Source: Brooklawnia sp032229645
Lineage (GTDB): Bacteria; Actinomycetota; Actinomycetes; Propionibacteriales; Propionibacteriaceae
Reading direction: 5' to 3'
DNA length: 64,000 nucleotides
Assembly (NCBI GenBank): GCA_963722295.1
Contig: CAVRLB010000004.1
Span: 62,001 to 126,000 of the forward strand
The notes under the pieces are model-generated. The model worked only from the letters and a program-made list of their open reading frames with translations, made no database searches and had not been told where the DNA came from. Both the position numbers and the translations under genes were made by a program. Positions 8,281-19,997 of the stretch are shown here, piece after piece. Within the stretch, counting starts at the first letter, position 1, and every line of letters begins with the position of its first letter.

Positions 8281-9276
8281 TCACAGGGACGAGGTGATGA
8301 CCTTCATGTATTGGGCGCGCTCGAACTGTCCTGGGTCGGGCACATTCGCCGCGCTCATCGAGCCTTGCAACTGGCGCACCGACTCGTAGTCGTGTTCGTT
8401 CAACCAAGCGTCCAGTTCGCGAAGCATCACACCCAGATGCCCCGGGCCATTGTGCAGCAACGCAGATGTCGTGCAGGCCACATTGGCGCCAACCAGCAGT
8501 GCTTTGAGCGCGTCGAGACCGCTGTGCACCCCCGAGGTGGCAGCCAGCGACAAGCCGGGTCGCTGAGCCCGCAGGATACCGATCCACCGCAGCGGGAAGC
8601 GCAACTCGTCGGGAGACGACAACGCCAGTCGAGATTCCAGGCTCAACGACGCCAGATCGATCTCGGCACCGTAGAAGCGATTGAACAACACCAGCCCGTC
8701 AGCGCCGGCCTCCTCGGCCCGCCTGGCAAAACAGCTCAACCCGGTGATGTGTTGGGAGAGCTTCACCGCCAGCGGCACCTGGATGCGTCCGCGAACCGCC
8801 TCGATGATCTGCAGATAGCGCGCCTCGACATCGGCGGACGACTCATCGGAGTCGGTATTGACCGAGAAGAGGTTCAGCTCGACCGCATCGGCACCGGCCT
8901 CGGCGAGCTGCTGCGCGTACTTCGCCCAATCCCCCACCCTCGAGCCGTTGACGCTAGCCAACACGGGCAGATCGACGAGTTCCTTGGCCTTGCGCAGCCA
9001 GTCGATATGTCTGCTGGGCCCGATCTCGGAGAATTCGATCTCGGGCAGTGGTGCTGACGCGAATTCGGCGAAGTCATCGCCGGTGTCCATCAGGTCGGAC
9101 GCCGCAAGCTCCTCGGCCTCGGCTTCCTCCTGGAACAGGCTCGGCAGCACGACCGCTCCCGCGCCGGCGCCGGCCAGTTGCAGCAGCGAGTCCTCTCGTC
9201 CGGTGAGCGGGCTGCACGACGCGATGATCGGCGAGCGCAGCTCGAGCCCCAGATACGACGTTGTCAGATCGGCCAT
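8281..9276 (-). CDS. Dihydroorotate dehydrogenase-like flavoprotein linked to nifJ
   Basis: 331-residue TIM-barrel protein related to class 1 dihydroorotate dehydrogenases: LGLELRSPIIASCSPLTG at the start, LASVNGSR, VELNLFSVN, VPLAVKLSQH and ATSGVHSGLDALKALLVGA (phosphate/FMN-binding end). It is in the group often annotated as dihydroorotate-dehydrogenase-like and found beside pyruvate:ferredoxin oxidoreductase genes. It begins 3 bp after the nifJ stop on the same strand, so the two are surely co-transcribed. True pyrimidine synthesis is uncertain; a redox role with ferredoxin/flavodoxin is an inference from the pairing. Confidence 0.8.
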   Translation of the reverse strand: MADLTTSYLGLELRSPIIASCSPLTGREDSLLQLAGAGAGAVVLPSLFQEEAEAEELAASDLMDTGDDFAEFASAPLPEIEFSEIGPSRHIDWLRKAKELVDLPVLASVNGSRVGDWAKYAQQLAEAGADAVELNLFSVNTDSDESSADVEARYLQIIEAVRGRIQVPLAVKLSQHITGLSCFARRAEEAGADGLVLFNRFYGAEIDLASLSLESRLALSSPDELRFPLRWIGILRAQRPGLSLAATSGVHSGLDALKALLVGANVACTTSALLHNGPGHLGVMLRELDAWLNEHDYESVRQLQGSMSAANVPDPGQFERAQYMKVITSSL

Positions 9277-9279
9277 GGC

Positions 9280-12879
<3,600 letters not shown>

Positions 12880-13083
12880 ACTCCCCAGCTTCCCACATCT
12901 GGGATAATCCGCCGGCACTGGGCCCACCGGGAGACCACACATTGATGCCGGAAAACCCGCACGAATCAACACAGAATAACAGTGGCATTATGTTGTTTCA
13001 CGGTGTAGTGTCCTCCTTAGCGATGGGGCTGGCCGTCGCTGGTATCACTAGTGATGCGACCTTTTTGAAGTAGGTGCAAACCG

Positions 13084-13845
13084 ATGTATGCCGAGGAACG
13101 TAGGCAGTTGATCTGCCGCTCACTCGAGATCGACGGCCGAGTGACCGTCGCCGAGTTGGCAGAACGCTACGAAGTCGTGACCGAAACGATCCGTCGCGAT
13201 CTGGACACGCTTGAGTCCTCAGGCATGCTCACCCGCGTGCACGGCGGAGCGATCGTCAAACGCACCGTGGACCCCGAACCCGACCTGCCAACCAGGCTCG
13301 GCACCAACACCGCCGTGAAGAAACGCATCGCACTGGCCGCATCCCGATTTCTACCCAGGGGACCACTGAAGTCCGTGCTGCTCGATGCCGGATCCACCAC
13401 TCTCGAATTGGTCGGTCATCTCGACGGCAAGAATCTCCAGATCGTCACCAATGCGCTCGGCATCGCGCAAGCCGCGTTGGAGATCAGCGCCGACCGGATC
13501 GACCTGCTGCCTGGGCGCGTTCGTGGCAGCACCCACGCCGCCGTCGGGGTTGAGACCGTCCGTGCACTGTCCAGACTGCATCCCGATGTCGCCTTCATCG
13601 GCTGTAACGGAATGAGCGCGGCTGGGTTTACAACGCCCGATGTGGACGAAGCCGCCGCGAAGACGGCCATGGTCAACCAGGCGAGCCGGCGGATCATCCT
13701 CGCCGACTCGTCGAAGGCCGGCATCAGCCAGCTCGTCGCATTCGCCGAATTGAGCGAGATCGACGTTCTGGTCAGCGATACCGGGCTGAAAGACTCCTAC
13801 GTCCATCTATTCGAAGATAATGGAATCGAGGTCGTGCGGACATGA
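13084..13845 (+). CDS. fruR: DeoR-family regulator of fructose uptake
   Basis: 253-residue DeoR-type regulator. The N-terminal winged helix reads ERRQLICRSLEIDGRVTVAE followed by TETIRRDLDTLESSGMLTRVHGGAI, the classic DeoR signature. The C-terminal sugar-phosphate-sensing domain holds LLDAGSTTLELV, IVTNALGIA and NQASRRIILADSSKAG. It sits 117 bp upstream of fruA on the same strand, so it probably controls that gene in response to a fructose phosphate. The assignment to fructose is by context. AGGTG lies upstream of the ATG at 13084. Confidence 0.85.
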   Translation: MYAEERRQLICRSLEIDGRVTVAELAERYEVVTETIRRDLDTLESSGMLTRVHGGAIVKRTVDPEPDLPTRLGTNTAVKKRIALAASRFLPRGPLKSVLLDAGSTTLELVGHLDGKNLQIVTNALGIAQAALEISADRIDLLPGRVRGSTHAAVGVETVRALSRLHPDVAFIGCNGMSAAGFTTPDVDEAAAKTAMVNQASRRIILADSSKAGISQLVAFAELSEIDVLVSDTGLKDSYVHLFEDNGIEVVRT

Positions 13846-13925
13846 CCTCAGCACGGCAACACTCGTCTTCGAACTCAGGTTCACTACCAGGCCAGCTCGC
13901 CTGAGCACGGCCGCTGCATCACGAT

Positions 13926-13947
13926 CTCGCGGGCACCAACCCGCGAG
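13926..13947. promoter_or_regulatory. Hairpin just before the fruA ribosome-binding site
   Basis: CTCGCGGG (13926-13933) and CCCGCGAG (13940-13947) form a perfect 8-bp stem with a 6-nt loop, immediately before GAGAGGA and the fruA ATG. It has no T-run, so it may influence translation or mRNA stability or act as a weak operator. Confidence 0.4.
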
Positions 13948-13962
13948 CAGAGAGGAAACGCG

Positions 13963-15999
13963 ATGACCGAACCGCTTATCACTCCCGAGTTGGTGAGACT
14001 CGGAGCTACCGTCAGGGGCGACAAACACGCAGTCATCGCCGAGATGGCCAATGTGATTGCCGCCACCGGGCGCGCCGAACGCGACGGCCTGCGCGAGGCA
14101 TTCGAGAAGCGCGAAGCGCAGTTCGCCACCGGCATGCCGGGCGGGATTGCGATTCCGCATTGCCGCGCCGAGGCGGTGAACCAAGCCTCATTGGGCCTGA
14201 TCCGCCTCGCCGAGCCGATCGATTTCGGTTCCAACGACGGCCCGGCCGACCTGATCATCGGCATCGCTGCCCCAGAAGGCAGCGGCGACGCCCACATGAA
14301 GCTGCTGGCCAAGCTCTCCCGGGCGCTGGTCCGCAAGGACTTCCTGGCCGCGCTGCGTGCCGCGCAGACGCCTGAGGAAGCCTGCGCGCTGATCTCGGCC
14401 ATCGTCCAGCCCGACGAAGCCCCGCAGCCCGAAGCCGCCGTCAGCACGGCGGCGGCACAGTCCGCGGCACCGACGCCATCGGATAAGCCGGTGTTGCTGG
14501 CCATCACGTCCTGTCCGACCGGCATCGCCCACACCTACATGGCTGCCGAGTCGCTCGAAGAAGCAGCCAAGGAGAAAGGCCTCGAGCTGCACGTCGAAAC
14601 CCAGGGATCGGGCGGCATCGTCCCGTTCACCCCGGATGTCATTGCCAGAGCGGGCGCCATCATCATCGCCGCCGATGTCGGCATCACCGGACGCGACCGG
14701 TTCGCCGGCATGCCGGTGATCGAGTCGAGCGTCAAGCGCCCGATGTCGGAGGCCGGCAAGATGCTGGACGAGGCGGTCGCAGCCGCCAACAATCCCAACG
14801 CGGTGCGCGTCGCCGGCGGCGGGGGTGGTTCGGATGCGGCCGCGAGCAGCGGCATGCAGCTAGGCTGGGGCAAGCGCATCCAGCAGGCCGTGATGACCGG
14901 CGTTTCGTACATGATCCCGTTCGTCGCCGCAGGCGGTTTGCTCACCGCACTGGGATTCGCGATCGGCGGCTACGATGTCGCGTTCGTCTCCAACGACGTG
15001 GCCTTGAACTACTCGCTGTGGAACCTGCCGGACGCCCAGGCCTATACCACGGGCGGCGTCGAGATGATGACCTCGGCCTCCGGTCTCGCGCTCTACATCG
15101 GTGCGCTCTTCTCCTCCTTGGGCGGCTGGGGCATGGGCTTCCTGGTTGCAGCACTGTCGGGCTATGTGGCCTTCGGACTTGCCGGACGCCCCGGCATCGC
15201 ACCCGGATTCATCGGCGGCGCATTGTCCGTCGCGATCGGCGCGGGCTTCCTCGGTGGTCTGATCACGGGCATCCTGGCCGGCCTTATCGCGATGTGGCTG
15301 GCATCGCTGAAGCCACCGCGCTGGCTGGCGGGCCTGATGCCTGTCGTCATCATTCCGCTGGTCACGACGACGATAGTCGGGCTGCTAATGCTCTTGCTGC
15401 TCGGCCGTCCGCTCGCAGCGGCGATGACCGGCCTGCAGAGCCTGCTAACCGGAATGACCGGATCGTCCGCGATTCTGCTCGGCGTCATCCTCGGACTGAT
15501 GATGTGCTTCGATCTCGGCGGGCCGGTCAACAAGGCCGCCTACCTGTTCGCCACCGCGGGGCTCTCGCAGGGCACCGAAGCCTCCTGGATGATCATGGGG
15601 ACCGTGATGGCCGCAGGCATGGTTCCCCCGCTCGCGATGGCGCTGTCGACCACGCTGCGCAGGGGTCTGTACACCGAGGCCGAACGCGAGAACGGAACAA
15701 CGGCCTGGCTGCTGGGCGCGTCCTTCATCTCTGAAGGCGCTATCCCGTTCGCGGCTGCCGATCCGTTGCGGGTGATTCCCTCGATGATGGCTGGTGGCGC
15801 AGTCACCGGCGCGCTATGCATGGCGCTGGGCGTGACCTCGAAGGCGCCGCACGGTGGCGTCTTCGTCTTCTTCGCCATCGATCCGTTCTGGGGATTCCTG
15901 GTGAGCATCATCGCCGGCACGATCGTCGCGGGCGTGCTCGTGACCATTGTGAAGCAGGCAGGCGCGAACAAGAAGAAGAACGCGCAGGTCGCCGCCTGA
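13963..15999 (+). CDS. fruA: Fructose PTS permease EIIABC
   Basis: 678-residue membrane permease that imports fructose while phosphorylating it to fructose-1-phosphate. An EIIA domain (about 1-150) has GGIAIPHCRAEAV with the phospho-His. An EIIB domain (about 170-265) has ITSCPTGIAHTYMAAE with the phospho-Cys. An EIIC membrane domain (about 290-665) has many hydrophobic segments and the family motifs GFIGGALS and FDLGGPVNKAAYLF. Phosphate comes from HPr. No 1-phosphofructokinase gene (fruK) is in the fruR-fruA pair, which is unusual, so the next enzyme must be encoded elsewhere. A hairpin terminator and two palindromic repeats follow. Confidence 0.92.
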   Translation: MTEPLITPELVRLGATVRGDKHAVIAEMANVIAATGRAERDGLREAFEKREAQFATGMPGGIAIPHCRAEAVNQASLGLIRLAEPIDFGSNDGPADLIIGIAAPEGSGDAHMKLLAKLSRALVRKDFLAALRAAQTPEEACALISAIVQPDEAPQPEAAVSTAAAQSAAPTPSDKPVLLAITSCPTGIAHTYMAAESLEEAAKEKGLELHVETQGSGGIVPFTPDVIARAGAIIIAADVGITGRDRFAGMPVIESSVKRPMSEAGKMLDEAVAAANNPNAVRVAGGGGGSDAAASSGMQLGWGKRIQQAVMTGVSYMIPFVAAGGLLTALGFAIGGYDVAFVSNDVALNYSLWNLPDAQAYTTGGVEMMTSASGLALYIGALFSSLGGWGMGFLVAALSGYVAFGLAGRPGIAPGFIGGALSVAIGAGFLGGLITGILAGLIAMWLASLKPPRWLAGLMPVVIIPLVTTTIVGLLMLLLLGRPLAAAMTGLQSLLTGMTGSSAILLGVILGLMMCFDLGGPVNKAAYLFATAGLSQGTEASWMIMGTVMAAGMVPPLAMALSTTLRRGLYTEAERENGTTAWLLGASFISEGAIPFAAADPLRVIPSMMAGGAVTGALCMALGVTSKAPHGGVFVFFAIDPFWGFLVSIIAGTIVAGVLVTIVKQAGANKKKNAQVAA

Positions 16000-16034
16000 T
16001 CCGCGTCTGATCTACGCCTGGGCCCCTTTCGCTG

Positions 16035-16089
16035 CCCGGATCGTGTATCCGCAGGGCCCGTCATAGGCTCCATGGCTACTCGATCGGGG
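16035..16089. repeat. Interspersed palindrome, copy 5
   Basis: CCCGGATCGTGTATCCGCAG, then GGCCCGTCATAGGCTCC, then a right arm GCTACTCGATCGGGG. It lies directly after fruA. Confidence 0.7.
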
Positions 16090-16108
16090 CTATAGGCGGG
16101 ACAGCCCG

Positions 16109-16151
16109 AAGGGCCCGGCTGGTGGTCATTGCGACCGGCAGCCGGGCCCTT
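16109..16151. terminator. Terminator-like hairpin after fruA
   Basis: AAGGGCCCGGCTG (16109-16121) is perfectly inverted at 16139-16151, with a 17-nt loop. The stem is GC-rich with only a short T-run, and it lies between two palindrome copies in a convergent intergenic region. Confidence 0.65.
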
Positions 16152-16193
16152 TCGCCGTGCCCGGGGCTTTCGCCGCACCCGGCCCCTTCCCAG

Positions 16194-16246
16194 CCGGATC
16201 GTGTACCCGCAGGGCCCGTCACGGGCTCCAGCGCTGCACGATCCGG
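16194..16246. repeat. Interspersed palindrome, copy 6
   Basis: CCGGATCGTGTACCCGCAGG, then GCCCGTCACGGGCTCC, then GCGCTGCACGATCCGG. Its outer arms pair almost perfectly. An A-run follows on the + strand, which reads as a U-run leading away from ilvA only on the opposite side, so it may end the ilvA transcript. Confidence 0.7.
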
Positions 16247-16268
16247 GCAAAAAACGCGACGGCCGACC

Positions 16269-17513
16269 TCACACGAGGAAGCGATAGAACGGGCTATCCG
16301 GGTCGATGGCCTCGACCTGCAACGGAGACGCCGCCAGGCGTTCGAGCAGAGCCGGCAGCTCCGACGGGTCGCCGATCTCGATGCCAACCAGCGCGGGCCC
16401 GATCTCCCTGTTGCTGCGCTTGGTGTATTCGAACAAGACGATGTCATCGTCGGGACCGAGCACCCTGTCCAGGAAGCTGCGCAGCGCACCTGGCTCCTGC
16501 GGAAACTGCACCAGGAAGTAGTGCTTGCGTCCCTCGAAAACCAATGACCGCTCGATGATCTCGGAATAGCGTGACACGTCGTTGTTGCCGCCCGAAACGA
16601 TCGCGACCACGGTCTGACCGGGTTCGGGCCGCACGACGCTGCGCAGCGACGCAGACGCCAGCGCCCCCGCCGGCTCGGCGATCACACCGTCCATCTGATA
16701 GAGGTCGAGCATCTCGCTGCAGAGCTGGCCTTCGGTGACCGTCGCCCAGTCGCAGCCGATACGATTGATGATCTCGAAGGTCTTCTCGCCGGCCTTGCGT
16801 ACCGCGACACCATCGGCGAAGGTGTCGATGTGTTCCAGCTCGACCACGTGGCCCGCGCTCAGCGCGGCCTGCATGGACGCGGCACCGGCCGGCTCCACAC
16901 CAATAACCCGGGTCTTGGGCCAGCGCTCGTTCAACCAGGTCAGGCAGCCCGACAGCAGGCCACCGCCTCCAACCGGCACCAGCAGCACATCGGGGGCGGT
17001 ACCGAGCTGATCGACGATCTCCTGCGCTACCGTGCCCTGGCCTGCGATCGTCCGTAGATCGTCGAAAGCCGGAACCGGAACGGCACCGGTGGTCCTGGAA
17101 ACCGAACTCGCGGCGGCCGCGGCCTCGTCATAGGAGTTGCCGACGAAGATCAGCTCCACCCATTCGCCGCCCAGCGATTTCATCCGGTCGCGCTTCTGGC
17201 GAGGGGTGGTGGTGGGGCAGAAGATGCGTCCCTTGATGCCGAGCCTGGCGCAGGCGTAGGCGACGCCCTGACCGTGGTTGCCTGCGGAGGCGCAAACCAC
17301 GCCGGCTGCTTGCTCGGCGGAGCTCAGCGTGCTCATCAGGTGATAGGCGCCGCGCAGCTTGTACGAACGCACCGGCTGCAGGTCTTCGCGCTTGAGCAGC
17401 ACCTGGGCACCGGTCAGCTTGCTCAGCCGCTCGTTGTATACGAGCTCGGTGCGCCGCGCGACCCTGGCCAGGCTGCCGGCCGCCTTCTCAATATCGGACG
17501 CCGTCAGACTCAT
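16269..17513 (-). CDS. ilvA: Threonine ammonia-lyase (threonine dehydratase)
   Basis: 414-residue PLP enzyme deaminating threonine to 2-oxobutanoate, the entry to isoleucine synthesis, or to propionate in catabolism. The PLP lysine is in RSYKLRGAYH, the glycine-rich phosphate loop is PVGGGGLLSG, and CASAGNHGQGVAYA lines the substrate site. Residues from about 330 (GRKHYFLVQFPQEPGALRSF) form one C-terminal ACT-like domain, which suggests allosteric control. Its ATG overlaps the stop of the upstream aldo/keto reductase gene (ATGA), so they form a two-gene operon. Biosynthetic versus catabolic use is undecided. Confidence 0.9.
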   Translation of the reverse strand: MSLTASDIEKAAGSLARVARRTELVYNERLSKLTGAQVLLKREDLQPVRSYKLRGAYHLMSTLSSAEQAAGVVCASAGNHGQGVAYACARLGIKGRIFCPTTTPRQKRDRMKSLGGEWVELIFVGNSYDEAAAAASSVSRTTGAVPVPAFDDLRTIAGQGTVAQEIVDQLGTAPDVLLVPVGGGGLLSGCLTWLNERWPKTRVIGVEPAGAASMQAALSAGHVVELEHIDTFADGVAVRKAGEKTFEIINRIGCDWATVTEGQLCSEMLDLYQMDGVIAEPAGALASASLRSVVRPEPGQTVVAIVSGGNNDVSRYSEIIERSLVFEGRKHYFLVQFPQEPGALRSFLDRVLGPDDDIVLFEYTKRSNREIGPALVGIEIGDPSELPALLERLAASPLQVEAIDPDSPFYRFLV

Positions 17514-18349
17514 GCGAGTTCCACCTTGTCGGGATGAGATCCGGTACGCTGTCCGCGGTCGAGAGCGTCGATACGCGCCATCTGATCGGCGGTGAGTTCG
17601 AAACCGAAGACATCGGCATTGGCTCTGATGCGATCGGGATGCACCGACTTGGGAATGACCACCAGCCCGCGCTGCAGATGCCAGCGGATGATCACCTGAG
17701 CGGTGCTGCGTCCGGTCTCATCGGCGAGGGCGGCGATCACCGGATCGTTCAGCAGCGCGCCCCGGCCCAGTGGCGACCAGGAAGCCGTGACGATGCCGAG
17801 CACATGGTGGAACTCGACCAGATCGCGCTGCGCCAGATACGGATGGATCTCGATCTGGTTGAGCGCGGGTTTGGCCCCCGTCGCGTCGATGATCGTGCGC
17901 AGATGATCGGGCTGGAAGTTCGAGACTCCGACCGTCCGGGCCCGGCCGTCCGCCTCGAACTCGAGCATCGTGCGCCAGGTCGCCACGTAGTCGGTGGTCT
18001 TGGCCATCGGCCAGTGAATGAGGAAGAGGTCGACCGCCTCGACCTGCAAGTCGTCCAGAGTGTGGGCGAAGGCCTCGCGCGCAGCAGCGGGCTCATGGAA
18101 CGGGTTGTTGAGCTTGCTGGTGATGAAGATCTCGTCGCGCGACAGCCCGCTGTCGGCGATCGCCTTGCCCACCTCGGCTTCGTTGCCGTACATCTCGGCA
18201 GTGTCGATATGCCGATATCCCGCGTCGAGCGCGGCTCGCACGCTCGAATATGCATCCGAGGTAGTCACCTTGTAGGTACCGAATCCCAGTTGCGGGATGA
18301 GCACTCCCCCAGGCAATTCGATCAACGGTGACGGTACTGCACCAGACAT
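17510..18349 (-). CDS. Aldo/keto reductase
   Basis: 279-residue NADPH-dependent aldo/keto reductase of the 2,5-diketo-gluconate-reductase-like subgroup. The catalytic tetrad is visible: Asp and Tyr in HIDTAEMYGNE, Lys in TSKLNN and His in LIHWP. The cofactor end is IPKSVHPDRIRANADVFGFE. ATG at 18349 is chosen because GGAGG precedes it at good spacing and the family N-terminus (GVLIPQLGFGTYKV) follows; the 73-residue upstream extension overlaps the IS110 3' flank. The substrate is unknown. It lies immediately beside the insertion-sequence cluster. Confidence 0.87.
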   Translation of the reverse strand: MSGAVPSPLIELPGGVLIPQLGFGTYKVTTSDAYSSVRAALDAGYRHIDTAEMYGNEAEVGKAIADSGLSRDEIFITSKLNNPFHEPAAAREAFAHTLDDLQVEAVDLFLIHWPMAKTTDYVATWRTMLEFEADGRARTVGVSNFQPDHLRTIIDATGAKPALNQIEIHPYLAQRDLVEFHHVLGIVTASWSPLGRGALLNDPVIAALADETGRSTAQVIIRWHLQRGLVVIPKSVHPDRIRANADVFGFELTADQMARIDALDRGQRTGSHPDKVELA

Positions 18350-18368
18350 CTCACACCTCCGCGGAAAG

Positions 18369-19820
18369 TCTAGTCCGAGAATGAACTGTTCCAGGCGCGC
18401 GGCAGCATCCGGCGTAGCGTAGCGGAGCCGGATATCGCTGGTCGGGAGTGTTGTCGGTTCAGGCGGCGGGTCGGAGGGTGACTTTGTAGCCGAGGGCTTC
18501 GAGGCCTCGGATGTGGCTGCGGCGTTTGGCGGTGGTCGAGACGCGCTTGTCGTAGTGGTCGGGGCCAAGATCGATGAAGCAGCTATCGGGGTGGGCCAGC
18601 AGGTGCCAGACGATGGTCAGGATCGAACGGCCGACCGCGACCATGGCTTTCTTCTTCCCACGTCTTCGAGCGATGCGCCGATAGCGGGCGCCAAGGAACG
18701 TGTCGGTGCGGCCTGCAGATACCGCGGCCTCGCCGATCGCGCGAGCGAGGTAGCGGTTGCCGTGCCCGGTAGAACCGTTGCCCTTGGCCTTGCCGGCCGA
18801 TGATTTGATCCCGGGCGCGAATCTGGCCCAGGAGGCCAGGTGGCCAGGGGTGGGGAACCGGGTCATATCGAGCCCGATCTCGGCGATGATGACCGCGGCC
18901 GCTTTCGGGCCGATCCCGGGGATCTCGTCCAGCCGGGCGACCGCGTCAGCGAAAGGGGCCACCAACACCTCGATCTGAGCATCCACGGCAGCAATGTCGG
19001 CGTTGTCCCGGTCAATGCGTTCCAGCATCAACTTGAGCCGGAACCGGTGAGAATCGTCGAACGTACCGGCCTCCAGCCCGGCGAACGCGTCCTCGAGCAG
19101 CCTGATCTTCGACCGCATCCGCGACCTGGCCATGTCCGCGAGGACTTTGGGGTCACGCTGCCCGGCGATCATCGCGTCCATCATCGCCCGCCCGGACACC
19201 CCGTGAATGTCCGAAGCGACGACCGACAGCTTGATACAGGCCTCTTCCAGCAGTTTCTCGACCCGGTTCTTCGTCGCGTTGCGCGCGTTGACCAGATCGA
19301 CCCGGTCACGAGTCAGACCCCGAAGGCGGCGGATATCGGCCGGGGGCACGAAGCTGGGGCGCAGCATCTGACGTTCAGCGACCTTGCACAACCACACCGC
19401 GTCCAGCACGTCGGTCTTCGGCCGTCCGGGCAGATGCCGCACATCCTTGGCGTTGACCAGCCACGGCTGGAGCCCATGGGCCTCGAGCAGATAGAACGGC
19501 GCCCGCCAGTAATCCGAAGTCGCTTCCATCACCACCCGGGTCACACCCAAACCGACCAGCCGGTTCGCCAACTCCGACAACGACCCCACCATCGTGGAAT
19601 GAGTCGTCACTTCCTGGACCCGCCTGGTCTTACCGGCCGGCGCGGGAAGCCGGACACAGCACACGACCTCGGCCTTGCCGATATCCAACGCTGCGACCCG
19701 CTCGATGATCTGCTCATCGTCTTCAGCTACTGCGAACACCTCGATCCTCCTCCACTACGCACTTCGGATTGAAGCGCGACCGCCCGGGAGAACCGCCAGG
19801 GCAAACAACAAATCTAGTCC
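18369..19820 (-). mobile_element. IS110-type element, approximate extent
   Basis: IS110 elements lack terminal inverted repeats, so the ends can only be guessed. The octamer TCTAGTCC occurs at 18369-18376 and again in direct orientation at 19813-19820, on either side of the transposase gene, giving a span of about 1.45 kb, which is normal for the family. Matching core dinucleotides at both ends are expected for IS110. A short inverted repeat, ATCCGGC/GCCGGAT at about 18405-18435, lies beyond the 3' end of the gene. The boundaries are tentative. Confidence 0.4.
18459..19739 (-). CDS. IS110-family transposase
   Basis: 426-residue DEDD-type recombinase of the IS110 family. The N-terminal RuvC-like domain begins RVAALDIGKAEVVCCVRLP with the first acidic residue. 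MEATSDYWRAPFYLLE and KTDVLDAVWLCKVAE follow with the further acidic residues. The C-terminal Transposase_20 domain contains EIPGIGPKAAAVIIAEIG, the segment TPGHLASWARFAPG, and the GNRYLARAIGEAA region that holds the catalytic serine in this family. GTG at 19739 follows GAGGAGG. The gene looks intact. IS110 recombinases are guided by a bridge RNA encoded in the element's non-coding end, so an RNA may lie next to this gene. The exact element ends are not resolved. Confidence 0.93.
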   Translation of the reverse strand: MFAVAEDDEQIIERVAALDIGKAEVVCCVRLPAPAGKTRRVQEVTTHSTMVGSLSELANRLVGLGVTRVVMEATSDYWRAPFYLLEAHGLQPWLVNAKDVRHLPGRPKTDVLDAVWLCKVAERQMLRPSFVPPADIRRLRGLTRDRVDLVNARNATKNRVEKLLEEACIKLSVVASDIHGVSGRAMMDAMIAGQRDPKVLADMARSRMRSKIRLLEDAFAGLEAGTFDDSHRFRLKLMLERIDRDNADIAAVDAQIEVLVAPFADAVARLDEIPGIGPKAAAVIIAEIGLDMTRFPTPGHLASWARFAPGIKSSAGKAKGNGSTGHGNRYLARAIGEAAVSAGRTDTFLGARYRRIARRRGKKKAMVAVGRSILTIVWHLLAHPDSCFIDLGPDHYDKRVSTTAKRRSHIRGLEALGYKVTLRPAA

Positions 19821-19997
19821 TCGCGCTCACACCAGCCCGCCACCTTCTGGTGGACTGGATCGGCAGCATTGAAGAGCCCACCACGCAGTTCCCCCACCCG
19901 GCTAGATGACGGCCTCACAGGACCATAGGAACAACGGCGTCACCGGGCGGCCACACCACCATTCTCAGCCCGGAACGAGCGGCCCGACAAGGCCACT
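19740..19997. other. Non-coding stretch between the two insertion sequences
   Basis: No convincing gene is seen. It contains the region upstream of the IS110 transposase, with a CCACC-TTCT-GGTGG hairpin near 19840-19855, where a bridge RNA would be expected in IS110-group elements. It also has an isolated GGCTAGATGA (19900-19909) identical to part of the IS982 terminal repeat. Confidence 0.4.
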
